Shown here: positions 26,535 to 34,835 of the stretch, piece by piece
Layout: the number at the start of each line of letters is the position of its first letter
How positions within the stretch are numbered: the stretch's first letter is position 1
Assembly (NCBI GenBank): GCA_020059465.1
Contig: JAGVBZ010000011.1
Coordinates: 1 to 64,000 of the forward strand
Direction of reading: 5' to 3'
DNA from: Brevinematales bacterium
GTDB lineage: Bacteria; Spirochaetota; Brevinematia; Brevinematales; GWF1-51-8
Length of the DNA stretch: 64,000 nucleotides
Translations under genes and position numbers: made by a program
The notes under the pieces: generated by a model
Told to the model about the DNA's origin: nothing
The model's database searches: none
Seen by the model: only the letters and a program-made list of their open reading frames with translations

Positions 26535-26737
26535 GCTATAAAAACCGGAAGGAAGAATTCGATAAAATCGAGGTGAACAAGATCAGGGAGAAATTCGATA
26601 TTCCCGCGCGGAAAAACCTTTACCGTGTCAACGAGAAGGGTGAGCTTGAAAAACTGGACGACCAGACCGCGCAGACCAAGCTGAAGAATAACGACGAACT
26701 TGACGCCCTTTCAGACTTCTCTCTCGGGACGCTATGA
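26522..26737 (+). CDS. Small ubiquitin-like (beta-grasp) protein
   Basis: A 71-aa protein. The pattern fits a beta-grasp Ubl: a strand (FTLSYKNRKEEF), a helix (VNKIREKFDI), a strand (KNLYRVNEKGELEKL) and a closing D-x-T / L.NNDELDALSDFSLG segment, as in ubiquitin-like families. It ends SLGTL, with a single Gly three residues from the C-terminus and no GlyGly, so trimming after Gly69 by the adjacent JAMM peptidase is possible. It sits between the FliG-like gene (13-bp overlap) and the JAMM gene (4-bp ATGA overlap), with a strong GGAGGAGGT ribosome site. Context with JAMM and E1 makes it the likely conjugated modifier. Confidence 0.65.
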   Translation: MFTLSYKNRKEEFDKIEVNKIREKFDIPARKNLYRVNEKGELEKLDDQTAQTKLKNNDELDALSDFSLGTL

Positions 26738-27186
26738 GGCTTCTGCTCTCCGGCGCGGAGATGGAACAAATCCGTGAGTACCTTTTCCGCGATACGGGCG
26801 AACGGATGATTATCGCGCTATGCCGGAAGGCCGGATGGAGCACCTATCGCGCGGAGGAATGGTTCTACCCGTCGGAGCAGAACTACGCCCGCAGGAACGA
26901 GGCGGCGGTCACACTGCGCGCGGAGGCGGTATACCCGCTGATAAAAAAATTGCGCTCCGATCCGGGGCTTTCCTTTCTGCAGATACATTCCCATCCGCGC
27001 GGAGTCCCCGCCCGTTTTTCATCTGTCGATAATATCAATAACGGATTCAATACAATGGACGTCCGGGAATGGAATCCCCGCGCGGGGTTCTTCAGGATGG
27101 TGATGAGCGGGGATGAGACAGCCGCGGAATATTTCGATTACCGTGCGGGCAGGTTCAGGCTGTTGACAATAAAAATCACAGGATAG
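26734..27186 (+). CDS. JAMM/JAB-domain metallopeptidase (Ubl isopeptidase)
   Basis: A 150-aa single-domain JAB protein. The JAMM signature is complete: Glu23 in TGERMIIAL, His85 and His87 in QIHSHPRG, Ser96 and Asp99 in RFSSVDN. Such enzymes use zinc to cleave the bond after a ubiquitin-like C-terminus, either maturing the modifier or removing it from targets. The gene overlaps the Ubl stop by 4 bp and lies 5 bp before the E1-like gene. In known bacterial Ub-like operons (CBASS Cap3, Bil system BilD) a JAB gene occupies the same role. No other domain is fused. Confidence 0.85.
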   Translation: MRLLLSGAEMEQIREYLFRDTGERMIIALCRKAGWSTYRAEEWFYPSEQNYARRNEAAVTLRAEAVYPLIKKLRSDPGLSFLQIHSHPRGVPARFSSVDNINNGFNTMDVREWNPRAGFFRMVMSGDETAAEYFDYRAGRFRLLTIKITG

Positions 27187-27191
27187 GCAGG

Positions 27192-28382
27192 ATGGCGAAG
27201 ATATTTTTAAGCCCCTCGCAGTTCCGCGCGATCCGGGAGATGTCCGGCGGGGTGATGGAGTTCCGCAGGTTCGGGGACACATATGTCCCGGATACCCCGT
27301 TTGCACGGGAGGCGGGAAGCGGGTATCCATCCGTACGCCTCGGACTGCGTTTCGCCGATCCCGTGGAATACAGCCTCGGCGCGGCGGACAGCGAAACGGA
27401 CGCCCCGGTGTGGAATGTCCTGTTGAGCGATAGTCTGCGCGCGCTGATGGATAAGGGCGATACACGGGAACTGTTTCCCGCGATTGCGGAGGCGTCGAGG
27501 TTTTCCGGGGTACGGATCGACTCGCTCGCGATGGCGGACGGGGATTCATATTATTCCGCGCCGCTCGGACGGACGATCGCCGGGTACGGGGACGCGCACC
27601 ACCGCACCCTGCTCTGGCTCGGTTCCCGGAATTTCGACACGATACGGAGCGCGAGGCTCGGACTGATCGGCGCGGGCGGGCTGGGTTTTCCGTACGCGCT
27701 GTCGGCGGTCAGGCATGGGTTCACGAAGTTTACGATAGCCGACCCGGATATTATCGAGGAATCGAACCGCAACCGCCTGTTCGGGACATTGCCCGGCGAC
27801 AACGGGAAGCCGAAGGCAAAAGTGCTGAAACGGGAACTGGAGTCGTTCTGGACGGGGATCGATGTGCGCGTACATAACGTACCGTTTTCCCCCGAAGTGT
27901 ATGAAAGTTTCGTGGAATGTGATATCCTGATCGTCGGGGCGGATAACGATTACGCGCGGGTATCGGCGCAGCTTTTCGCGCTCCTTGCGCGGAAGCCGTT
28001 GTTCGATATGGGGAGCGGTATTTTTCTCGGCGGTACTCCCGGCGGGGAGCCTGTGCCGGATGAAATGGGAGGGCAGGTGCGCGCGTATCTCCCGGACGGG
28101 CCGTGCCTCGGATGTATGGGGCTCGACCCTGCGCGTGCCGAGGACGATGAAGCCCGAGGGCGCGGTATCGAACGCGGGTATATTATCGGGACGGAGGTTA
28201 CGCCGCCCGCAGTGGTGACTCTCAATTCTATCATAGCGTCGGTTTGTCTTTCGATGACGGTCGATTATCTGACGCGCGCCGGGGGATTGACGGTAAAACA
28301 CCTCTGCTTCGACCAGATCGGATATAGGCTTCGTACGATCGCGGAGGAACGGAAAAAATCATGCCCTATCTGTTCGATATAG
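27192..28382 (+). CDS. E1/ThiF-like Ubl-activating enzyme
   Basis: A 396-aa protein. A 150-residue N-terminal region of unknown fold is followed by a ThiF/E1 Rossmann domain: nucleotide loop GLIGAGGLG (about 157-165), IADPDIIEESNRNRLFG, KPKAKVLKREL and DILIVGADN. Two CxxC pairs (CLGC at 305-308, CPIC at 391-394) would hold the structural zinc of this family. It should adenylate the C-terminus of the 71-aa Ubl. No separate catalytic-Cys domain is obvious, so it may work like MoeB/ThiF or pass the Ubl to the candidate E2 at 22563. Last gene of the four-gene operon. Confidence 0.85.
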   Translation: MAKIFLSPSQFRAIREMSGGVMEFRRFGDTYVPDTPFAREAGSGYPSVRLGLRFADPVEYSLGAADSETDAPVWNVLLSDSLRALMDKGDTRELFPAIAEASRFSGVRIDSLAMADGDSYYSAPLGRTIAGYGDAHHRTLLWLGSRNFDTIRSARLGLIGAGGLGFPYALSAVRHGFTKFTIADPDIIEESNRNRLFGTLPGDNGKPKAKVLKRELESFWTGIDVRVHNVPFSPEVYESFVECDILIVGADNDYARVSAQLFALLARKPLFDMGSGIFLGGTPGGEPVPDEMGGQVRAYLPDGPCLGCMGLDPARAEDDEARGRGIERGYIIGTEVTPPAVVTLNSIIASVCLSMTVDYLTRAGGLTVKHLCFDQIGYRLRTIAEERKKSCPICSI

Positions 28383-28500
28383 GGGATGCCCGCTTATCTT
28401 TTACCCCCTGTGATACCGATGAAATCAGATAGGAAAGGTTCTTTTAAACCTGCCGGGGTATTGGAAAAACCGGATTTATCGTTTATAATAATACGGATTA

Positions 28501-29409
28501 ATGAACGAATTTCAAGGACGGAATTTGAAAAAGTTGAGGGTACTGCGTATCTGCCTGCTGTTTGCGCCGATTCTTATGATTACGGGCTTTGCCCCGGCCG
28601 CCGAGATTACGCCGTTCGGGTATGTCGAGATTCCGCCTGTAGCGTATATCCTCAAACTTTATCAGTACCAGCCCGATCAGGCGGCGTTTTTCGATTTCGA
28701 ACTGACGTACCGCGCCGAGACTCTTATACTGGATTTCGCGTCGAGCCTCACCCGGAATAAGAAAGCGCTCGATCATCCCTACGAATTTGTCATAGGGTTG
28801 TTCCTTATCCTTCAGCACGAATTGATTATTGAACCGAAGAGCAGCGAATATATGGAAGTGAATGTCGGGGTAATTACCGAGAAACAATTCGCTCTCCATC
28901 TGATTTATCTCCTGAAGGATCTCGAACGTCAGTATCCGTTCGATGTACAATCTTATCAGACCCATGAAAAAAAATTTATGGAGACCTATAAACTTACCCT
29001 GTCCGATATAAACAATTATTGTCACGATATGATGATAGCGCAATTTCAGGATACGCTGAAACGAAATCCGGAGCTGACGAAAGAGGATTTAAAGGTGATT
29101 TTCGGATATGTGAACGGGCGTTCTGGAAAGGAGGCGGTATTCGACAGGGTGCTCGAGCTGAAGCAGGGCGCGAAGTCCAAGAAGACTCAGGCGGCTTATT
29201 CCCGGCTGTACGGGTTTGTCAGCGCAGTCGCTGATATGGCGATAGAGCTTTACTCGCATACAAGGACGCTTGCGTACCAGAATTTGGAGGAATTGGACTA
29301 CTACCTCCTGCAGGAGACCGAGCGCGAGGAGCAGATCTCGTTCAGCGAAAAGAACGTGCTGCCGATTTCCGATAAGGATATGTACAGCCTGATAAAAATT
29401 TTAGATTAG
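28501..29409 (+). CDS. Secreted alpha-helical protein of unknown function
   Basis: A 302-aa protein with a signal peptide (LRICLLFAPILMITGFAPA, cleavage near AAE). A mostly helical mature part is rich in Glu, Leu and Tyr, with no recognised domain. The frame begins at ATG 28501. A TTG at 28525 preceded by AAGGA would start directly at the signal peptide (KKLRVLRI) and is an equally good choice. It follows the Ub-like operon by about 120 bp on the same strand and precedes a small membrane protein by 9 bp, so these two are likely co-expressed. A link to the Ub-like genes is possible but untested. Confidence 0.65.
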   Translation: MNEFQGRNLKKLRVLRICLLFAPILMITGFAPAAEITPFGYVEIPPVAYILKLYQYQPDQAAFFDFELTYRAETLILDFASSLTRNKKALDHPYEFVIGLFLILQHELIIEPKSSEYMEVNVGVITEKQFALHLIYLLKDLERQYPFDVQSYQTHEKKFMETYKLTLSDINNYCHDMMIAQFQDTLKRNPELTKEDLKVIFGYVNGRSGKEAVFDRVLELKQGAKSKKTQAAYSRLYGFVSAVADMAIELYSHTRTLAYQNLEELDYYLLQETEREEQISFSEKNVLPISDKDMYSLIKILD

Positions 29410-29418
29410 CGGGAAGAA

Positions 29419-29823
29419 ATGGGGAATTCCGAAATAATTACGGAGGGAATGATGCGCAGGGAAATTTCGGTTCTGACGGGAGTGGTAGGCGCCGGTCTGG
29501 CAATACCGGTATTCTGGTTCAGCGGGGGAGTCGGGGTGTTTCCCAACGGGATCGGGCTATTTTTAATCGATCTATCGCGGATCATCCTGTCCGCGATTGC
29601 CATAGCCTCCTTCGGGTTTGTAATTATTCTCTATGTGAAGGATATCAACCGTCTCGAAATATTTATGCAATGGTTTATCGCAGTGACCGGGCTTTTTCTG
29701 ACTGTTTTCTGTATCGCAGTAGAATTTAGTATCCAGCTTCTGCTCGGAGGGCTGCTTGTTCTCGCGAGCGGTGTAGTCCTGATGGATTTCATCCCGTCCA
29801 AGTCCCGTAAGAAACGCTACTGA
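29419..29823 (+). CDS. Small four-helix membrane protein
   Basis: A 134-aa protein with about four hydrophobic segments (roughly residues 17-37, 43-71, 79-99 and 103-123) and a basic C-terminus (SKSRKKRY). The start follows GGGAAGAA, 9 bp after the upstream stop, indicating co-transcription with the secreted protein at 28501. No family recognised. Confidence 0.6.
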   Translation: MGNSEIITEGMMRREISVLTGVVGAGLAIPVFWFSGGVGVFPNGIGLFLIDLSRIILSAIAIASFGFVIILYVKDINRLEIFMQWFIAVTGLFLTVFCIAVEFSIQLLLGGLLVLASGVVLMDFIPSKSRKKRY

Positions 29824-29959
29824 AAAACGGAGCGGTTTCTGCAGCCTCAATCATGCCGGGATATTTCGGTTTCCTTTACATGCAATATGTTTCTTATATT
29901 ATCAATCGCGCGGCAGTCGCAGGTTCCCCCGGATGGGTGGAAAGTGACGAACTGCAATT

Positions 29960-30046
29960 GTCGCCGCGAGGCCTGAGCCGAAGCAATCTATACTGCTATT
30001 ATCATAGGAATAAAACAGAATGCTTCACCCGTGTCCGCCCAGCAGT
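29960..30046 (+). repeat. Relic of a dispersed intergenic repeat in a 370-bp gap
   Basis: Contains GTCGCCGCGAG, GAGCCGAAGCAATCT and AGGAATAAAACAGA. The last block is nearly identical to the copy at 58580-58655 (AAGAATAAAACAGA), and the order of blocks is the same. It lies in the gap 29824-30193 between the small membrane protein and the phage portal gene, where no convincing gene is seen. Confidence 0.6.
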
Positions 30047-30193
30047 AACATATAATAATCGAAAATCATTTTAGTCAGCAATCCCGATAGGTAATTTACA
30101 ATTCAAGCAATACAATCGGGGTGAGAGAAAAAAAACGTAAAAAAAACGGGGTCATCTTTGCTGTATATATAGTAGAACAGCAAGGAGGACATC

Positions 30194-31417
30194 ATGAATC
30201 CGATAACGGAAAAACCCGCAGGTAGGCCGTCGATAGCGGTTATCCCGAAGGGCTCTCTCACGGGCAATCCCGATATTCTTATGCATACTGGGAGCGAATT
30301 TGCGCAGTTTCCCAGCAGTCTTGCCTCGCGCCGCGCGGTAATGGGCATTTATGAGAAAATGATGCTCGATGACCGGATCAGCCAGGTGATGGGTGTGATA
30401 AACTCGTCGGTACGGACACTCGGATGGTATGTCGAGAGCGACGATATCGATGCGGCGGATTTTGTACGCGACAACCTTACATCGCTCGAACTCGGACGGT
30501 TTATCGGCAATCTCCTTTCCGCGCGCGTCTACGGGTTTGCGGTGTTCGAGGAGGTGTGGAAGAACGAGAACGGACACTACCGGATCATGGAGGAACGGCT
30601 TCTTCCTGCGCGTAAGGTCGAGTTTGTCGCGGACGAATTCGCACAGCTTGTCTCGGTAAGGTATGACGGTATCGAGTATCCTGTGGAGTGGTTCCACGTT
30701 TTTACTTATCCCGATGTGCGCCCGGAGTCGTACCATTATGGAACATCCGAACTGAAGAAAATCTACCGCGAATGGTACACTAAGGATGCGCTGAAACGAT
30801 ATCGCAATATCGGGCTTGAGAACTATGCGTTCCCGATAGTGGTCGTGACCTTCGATGAAAACCGTTACCGCCCCGGCACTCCCGAATGGGATGCGCTTCA
30901 GGCGATGGTCGAGGGGATCAAGGACGACGCCCGGCTGACATTACCCGGAGCGCTCAGCCCTATCGACGGGTCGCTGATGCCGGGAGTGGAGGTGAAGTTC
31001 CTCGAGCCGCGTTACGCCGACGGCGGGTTCGAAGCGCTCGAGAAGGCGATATGGTCCGAGAATAAGGCGATCGCCCGGAACCTCGGGTTGCCCGACGACC
31101 TCGGGTTCACCGATACCGCGGCGGGGAGTTACGCCAAGGCGCGTCAGGAATTCGACATGTTCTGGAAAACGGTGACCGATATTGCTGAGACGGTCGAGGC
31201 GAGTGTCCGGAAGGTAGTCGAAAGGCTCGCGCGGCATAACTTCCCGGACTCGAAAGTACGCTTCGGGTTCGAGGTGTCGCGCGATAAGGGGATCACCGCG
31301 CAGAAAGCGGAAGTGCTGAAGACTCTCGCAGATGCGGGGGTGACGCTCGACAAGGGCTTTACTGCGCGGTATCTGAATATCGGCGATACGGATATCTCGG
31401 CTATGCCTCCCGCATAG
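30194..31417 (+). CDS. Mu gp29-like (DUF935) phage portal protein, probably C-terminally cut
   Basis: A 407-aa portal-family protein of the DUF935/Mu gp29 type, which forms the DNA entry ring of the phage head. Visible parts are IYEKMMLDDRISQVMGVINS, LSARVYGFAVFEEVWK, PVEWFHVFTYPDV, YGTSELKKIYREWYTKDALK and NLGLPDDLGFTDTAAGSYAKA. The family is usually longer, and here the reading frame ends inside a 47-bp tandem repeat that supplies the TAG stop, so the original C-terminus is probably lost. An AAGGAGG site precedes the ATG. It lies apart from the terminase (36550) and no head genes follow, so it is part of a decayed or rearranged prophage. Confidence 0.85.
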   Translation: MNPITEKPAGRPSIAVIPKGSLTGNPDILMHTGSEFAQFPSSLASRRAVMGIYEKMMLDDRISQVMGVINSSVRTLGWYVESDDIDAADFVRDNLTSLELGRFIGNLLSARVYGFAVFEEVWKNENGHYRIMEERLLPARKVEFVADEFAQLVSVRYDGIEYPVEWFHVFTYPDVRPESYHYGTSELKKIYREWYTKDALKRYRNIGLENYAFPIVVVTFDENRYRPGTPEWDALQAMVEGIKDDARLTLPGALSPIDGSLMPGVEVKFLEPRYADGGFEALEKAIWSENKAIARNLGLPDDLGFTDTAAGSYAKARQEFDMFWKTVTDIAETVEASVRKVVERLARHNFPDSKVRFGFEVSRDKGITAQKAEVLKTLADAGVTLDKGFTARYLNIGDTDISAMPPA

Positions 31418-31499
31418 CGGAAGGCAGGCTCGATACAAGTATCCCGGCTATGCCTCCCGCTTAGCGGAAGACATGCTCGATACAAGTATCCCGGCTACG
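31393..31499 (+). repeat. 47-bp tandem repeat with REP-like palindrome, 2.3 copies
   Basis: Copies at 31393-31439 and 31440-31486, plus a 13-bp partial third. Each holds the palindrome GCCTCCCGC(A/T)TAGCGGAAG. The first copy overlaps the end of the portal gene and provides its stop codon (TAG at 31415-31417). Related palindromes in opposite orientation occur at about 35331-35353 and 35409-35431. Confidence 0.8.
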
Positions 31500-31513
31500 T
31501 TCGATAATGGCAT

Positions 31514-31540
31514 CGGGGAGTGAAAACTCCCCGTAATTTT
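31514..31540 (+). terminator. Rho-independent terminator
   Basis: CGGGGAG (31514-31520) and CTCCCCG (31527-31533) form a perfect 7-bp stem with a 6-base loop, followed by TAATTTTT. It ends the portal-gene transcript before the convergent FRG gene. Confidence 0.75.
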
Positions 31541-31615
31541 TAGAACCTGAAATTAGAAAGACCGCCGGGAGCATACTGAAACGGATGAAGTAATGACCAA
31601 TAGGGGGCGTTTTTG

Positions 31616-32581
31616 CTATTCCCCCGGGTCGAGAAATTCTTTTTCTAGCGGGATAAGTTGTCTTAGTGATTCACCGAATCCTTGGAGACCGGGGTAAATT
31701 GTAGATGCTGTTAATTCCATTCGTTTCAATTCCCGAAAAGAATCGATTACGAAATCATAAAACAAGCATAAGTGTATTTTAATAATGTGGCTCTTGGTTT
31801 CTTCTTTTGGAATTCTTTCAATAACTTTACAAAGATTCATTTCCCAAGATTCATTAATATTAAAAGGGATTAGAAATAATCCCTGTTGGACCCGGAGTCT
31901 TTCGTTTAATTCGAGAGGATTGATAGGATATACTCCATATATATTTTTTTTATATATATCGTAATTATCAATTGATGTTGGGATTTTCTTGTCAAGCTGA
32001 TTAATAATATTATTTGTACTATTTTTCGCGGAATATTCCTTTATTTGCTTATCCAGCCACCTGCTTTCAATTGCCCAGATACATGCACATTCATTACAGT
32101 TATTCTTATCCAATTTCTTTATATCTTTAAGGGCAAAAAGCAAGGCTATGTATATAGAATAATTAAAATCAAGTAGACGGGTTGGTACACTATAATGCTG
32201 CATGATTGAGAGCCAATGAATTAGATCATTCTGTTTAGGGATAAATTGATTATAATGCTGATACTCCCGCTGGAATTTGCGGATTAATCCCAATTCCTTA
32301 TCGCGGTAATCTTCTTTTTTAATACCAAAACCTTTGAAGTAGCGTCTGAGCAAAGAATCTAGAGTCCAATCGTAGTGTTCCTGACCCCTATATATCCAAA
32401 GATTATTTCTCTCAGTATATTTATTTTCTTTTTCATTTGCATGCTGGAATTCATCTCGATATAGCGTACATAATCCATCCCAACTATGTACATACTTATG
32501 CGTTACTTTATCATCAAGTCTTATTTCATCCTGAATAATTGTTTTTTTTAGAGGCATAATATCCCCCTTTTGGTACGTCAA
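31616..32581 (-). CDS. FRG-domain protein
   Basis: A 321-aa protein with a clear FRG domain: WIYRGQEHYDWTLDSLLRRYF, LIRKFQREYQHY, HWLSIMQHYSVPTRLLDF, then SIYIALLFALKD. FRG proteins are frequent in phage and defence contexts; their molecular activity is not settled. The gene is much more AT-rich than its neighbours and runs opposite to the phage early genes, typical of a recently acquired cargo gene. A GGGGGA ribosome site precedes the ATG at 32581. It may be a prophage-borne defence or exclusion gene. Confidence 0.85.
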   Translation of the reverse strand: MTYQKGDIMPLKKTIIQDEIRLDDKVTHKYVHSWDGLCTLYRDEFQHANEKENKYTERNNLWIYRGQEHYDWTLDSLLRRYFKGFGIKKEDYRDKELGLIRKFQREYQHYNQFIPKQNDLIHWLSIMQHYSVPTRLLDFNYSIYIALLFALKDIKKLDKNNCNECACIWAIESRWLDKQIKEYSAKNSTNNIINQLDKKIPTSIDNYDIYKKNIYGVYPINPLELNERLRVQQGLFLIPFNINESWEMNLCKVIERIPKEETKSHIIKIHLCLFYDFVIDSFRELKRMELTASTIYPGLQGFGESLRQLIPLEKEFLDPGE

Positions 32582-32665
32582 TAATATATCGGATAGACGG
32601 CGATTATTAGTTTAATGTTTGTTTTATAGCTAAGAATTGATATAAGCGGTCTAGGTCTCTCCGGG

Positions 32666-33340
32666 TCAGAACCGTCGTATCTGGAAGATCACACGCCCGA
32701 TGATCGAAAAATCGTCGCCCTGGTCGCGGACTTCGCGCGGGGAGTACGACTGGTTATCGCTGACCACCTTGAGGGTGTCGAGTTTGAAGAGCAGACGCTT
32801 CACGAACAGTTCCTTGTCCCAGTTCACGAGGAAAATGCCGTTATTTCCGGTGGTGACCCCTTCCGCGACCGCGACATAATCGCCGTCCCACAGCGTCGGT
32901 TCCATACTATTCCCGCTGACCTCGACCAGCTTCACCCGCTGGGGGTCGTGGGGGTAGAGGAAGCGGCGCGAAATCGGGATAGTATCGATCACCTCGAGCT
33001 CGTTCAGGTTCTGCGCGCCGTGCCCCGCCGACGCCCTCACGTCGATCAGGTCGATCAGGAACATATCGCCGCCGGACGGCATATCCTCGATTATCTGCCC
33101 CGGCGCCGCTCCCGGCGCGAGGACACGCTCGCCGTCTCCTGTCAGAAGCCAGTTCAGGTTGATACCGAATACCGACGCGAGGATTTGCTGGATCTCCGGC
33201 GGAACTTTTCGCTGGCCGTTCTCATATTGGCTCAACGCGTTCTGCTTCACCCCCAGCCGCTCCGCGAAATCGTTCTGGTTCATACCGTACTCGTCGCGGA
33301 CTATCCTTAACCGTTCGCCAATCCCTTCACCCGGTGCCAT
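32666..33340 (-). CDS. Phage repressor, XRE HTH plus S24 peptidase (CI/LexA-like)
   Basis: A 224-aa repressor. The N-terminal HTH reads MNQNDFAERLGVKQNALSQY. The C-terminal S24 domain has the catalytic Ser in VSGNSMEPTLWDGD and the Lys in ELFVKRLLFK. An Ala-Gly pair in RASAGHG is a candidate self-cleavage site. It would hold the prophage silent and be inactivated during DNA damage. A strong AGGAGG site lies before the ATG at 33340. It faces the early genes across a control region with two palindromes. Confidence 0.92.
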   Translation of the reverse strand: MAPGEGIGERLRIVRDEYGMNQNDFAERLGVKQNALSQYENGQRKVPPEIQQILASVFGINLNWLLTGDGERVLAPGAAPGQIIEDMPSGGDMFLIDLIDVRASAGHGAQNLNELEVIDTIPISRRFLYPHDPQRVKLVEVSGNSMEPTLWDGDYVAVAEGVTTGNNGIFLVNWDKELFVKRLLFKLDTLKVVSDNQSYSPREVRDQGDDFSIIGRVIFQIRRF

Positions 33341-33355
33341 AGGCCCTCCTGAAAA

Positions 33356-33370
33356 ATCTCATAATGAGAT
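33356..33370. promoter_or_regulatory. Palindromic operator candidate near the repressor start
   Basis: ATCTCATAATGAGAT is a perfect 15-bp palindrome, 15 bp upstream of the repressor ATG. It would suit autoregulation by the repressor. A different palindrome at 33405 overlaps the early promoter. Confidence 0.55.
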
Positions 33371-33387
33371 ATTTTTTAACAAAATAC

Positions 33388-33426
33388 TTGACTAACTCTC
33401 CGTTCTGTGATATAATTATATCACAG
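33388..33426 (+). promoter_or_regulatory. Phage early promoter overlapped by a 22-bp palindromic operator
   Basis: TTGACT at 33388-33393, a 17-bp spacer and a perfect TATAAT at 33411-33416 form a strong rightward promoter. The 22-bp perfect palindrome 33405-33426 (half-site CTGTGATATAA) covers the -10 box, so a bound dimeric repressor would block transcription. The adjacent gene for a CI-like repressor makes this the likely lytic switch. Confidence 0.75.
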
Positions 33427-33507
33427 TTAGCGATGATTGTCAAGCATTTTTGCGATATTTATTTCCTGCAAAGGAAATATATCACATTAACAGATAAGGA
33501 GGCGGCT

Positions 33508-33660
33508 ATGTGGGAATTGATTACGGATTTGGTGACACGTGTCAGGGAGCGTAAGGCGATGAGGCATTATGTACATCTCCGCGCGACACGGCGGGAAAAG
33601 AAAGAGCTTGCGGATTATAACCGCTGGCTTCGTGAAATGAAACTCAGGGAGGCTCAATAA
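33508..33660 (+). CDS. Small basic phage protein
   Basis: A 50-aa basic helical protein (RVRERKAMRHYVHLRATRRE). The ATG at 33508 follows TAAGGAGG at good spacing; the open frame extends upstream but crosses the early promoter. It is the first gene of the rightward phage operon, and its stop shares one base with the next start. No family recognised. Confidence 0.55.
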   Translation: MWELITDLVTRVRERKAMRHYVHLRATRREKKELADYNRWLREMKLREAQ

Positions 33661-33929
33661 TGAAGAAGGAAAAAGAACGTATCCGTTACTATCTCAAGAC
33701 ACGGGTGCGCGGGTACTACAACCGCAAGACCCTCGACGATATTTCGTTCGCCCTGCAGATACCTCTGCATATCGTACGGGAATCCGTACGCGAACTGCGC
33801 GACGAAGGAATGCTGATCGCGTTCCTGAGCGGCCGCAACGTATGCTTATCGGAGAAGTTCGACGAGAATACCCGCGCCCAGGTGAACAGTACCCTGCGGA
33901 GGCTGGGGAGTTGGCTTCGGAGCGCGTAA
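33660..33929 (+). CDS. Phage protein with possible winged-helix domain
   Basis: An 89-aa protein. TLDDISFALQIPLHIVRESV, followed by LRDEGMLIAFLSGRNVCLS, resembles a winged helix-turn-helix with its wing. It probably acts as a small regulator. It is coupled to the preceding gene (TAATG overlap) and followed 14 bp later by the 296-aa gene. Confidence 0.55.
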   Translation: MKKEKERIRYYLKTRVRGYYNRKTLDDISFALQIPLHIVRESVRELRDEGMLIAFLSGRNVCLSEKFDENTRAQVNSTLRRLGSWLRSA

Positions 33930-33943
33930 ACAAGGAGGAGACT

Positions 33944-34834
33944 ATGCCGATGAATGACGGTCAGGAGGCACGGGGAGGGGAATCCGCGGCCGATACCGTC
34001 GCAGACGAAACGAGAAAAAAGAAACCGGGCGCGAATAAAAAGGATGCGGCCTGTTTCGGCGATATAGCCGACGCGAAGGAATTTGTACGCGCCCGTAAGG
34101 AAATGCTGGCCGCGCTCACAGACCCGCGCGCCGACATTATCAGCTACGGTAAGGAGACGTACAAGCGCAAGAGCTACTGGCGTAAGCTTGCCGCTATTGC
34201 CGGGGTGTCGGTCGAGAAGCGTGAGGAATGGAAGGAGAAGGACGAACGCGCCGGGATGACATACTTTGTGACCGTCCGCGCGGCGCTGCCCGGAGGGCAG
34301 TATATGGACGGCACGGGGGCGTGCTCGCAGGGCGAGCCGAGGCACAACGGCAGGAGCAGGGAGCTTACCCCGCATTATCTGCGCGCCACCGCGGAGACCC
34401 GCGCGAAGAACCGCGCTATCTCCGACCTGCTGGCGTTCGGAGAGGTCTCGGCGGAGGAGATCGACGTACTGCCCGCGGACGATGTTCCCGCAGCGCGCCC
34501 TAACGGGATTGTGCCGCAGGATGAACAGCAGTCGCGTGTGATGATAGACGCGCTGCGTACGGTACTGCCCGGCTCCGCGGACAAGATGGTCGCGGATAAC
34601 CTGCCGAGGAAACGCCGGCCGGCGGATGTCGAGACGACTATCCGCAACGTCATCATACACGAGCTACGCGAGATCAACGAGCAGGGATATATGAAGCTCG
34701 ACGATGCGAGGGCGCTCGCATACCGGAAGTTCCATAACGGCGTCCTCGAACGTCTGACGTATCAGCAGGCGGTGGAGCTTCTCGCCGCCGTGCAGGAACA
34801 TATCGCGCATTCCGCGCCGGTCCGATCCGCCTGA
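33944..34834 (+). CDS. Phage early protein of unknown function (possible recombination factor)
   Basis: A 296-aa soluble protein. The central block runs SYWRKLAAIAGVSVEKREEW, FVTVRAALPGGQYMDGTGAC, LRATAETRAKNRAISDLLAF, then GEVSAEEID. A similar arrangement is seen in phage and archaeal proteins of unclear role, some in recombination gene neighbourhoods, so a DNA-annealing or single-strand-binding function is possible but not shown. The ATG at 33944 has CAAGGAGGAG upstream; the frame is open earlier but overlaps the previous gene. The C-terminal third is helical and Arg-rich. Confidence 0.6.
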   Translation: MPMNDGQEARGGESAADTVADETRKKKPGANKKDAACFGDIADAKEFVRARKEMLAALTDPRADIISYGKETYKRKSYWRKLAAIAGVSVEKREEWKEKDERAGMTYFVTVRAALPGGQYMDGTGACSQGEPRHNGRSRELTPHYLRATAETRAKNRAISDLLAFGEVSAEEIDVLPADDVPAARPNGIVPQDEQQSRVMIDALRTVLPGSADKMVADNLPRKRRPADVETTIRNVIIHELREINEQGYMKLDDARALAYRKFHNGVLERLTYQQAVELLAAVQEHIAHSAPVRSA

Positions 34835-34835
34835 G

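Noticed and set aside
29853-30074. A 73-codon plus-strand frame before the portal gene
   Set aside because: No ribosome site, poor composition, and it is built largely from the dispersed-repeat relic.
31393-31499. Tandem repeats considered as a CRISPR array
   Set aside because: The units are contiguous with no unique spacers, and no cas gene is nearby; they are palindromic tandem repeats.
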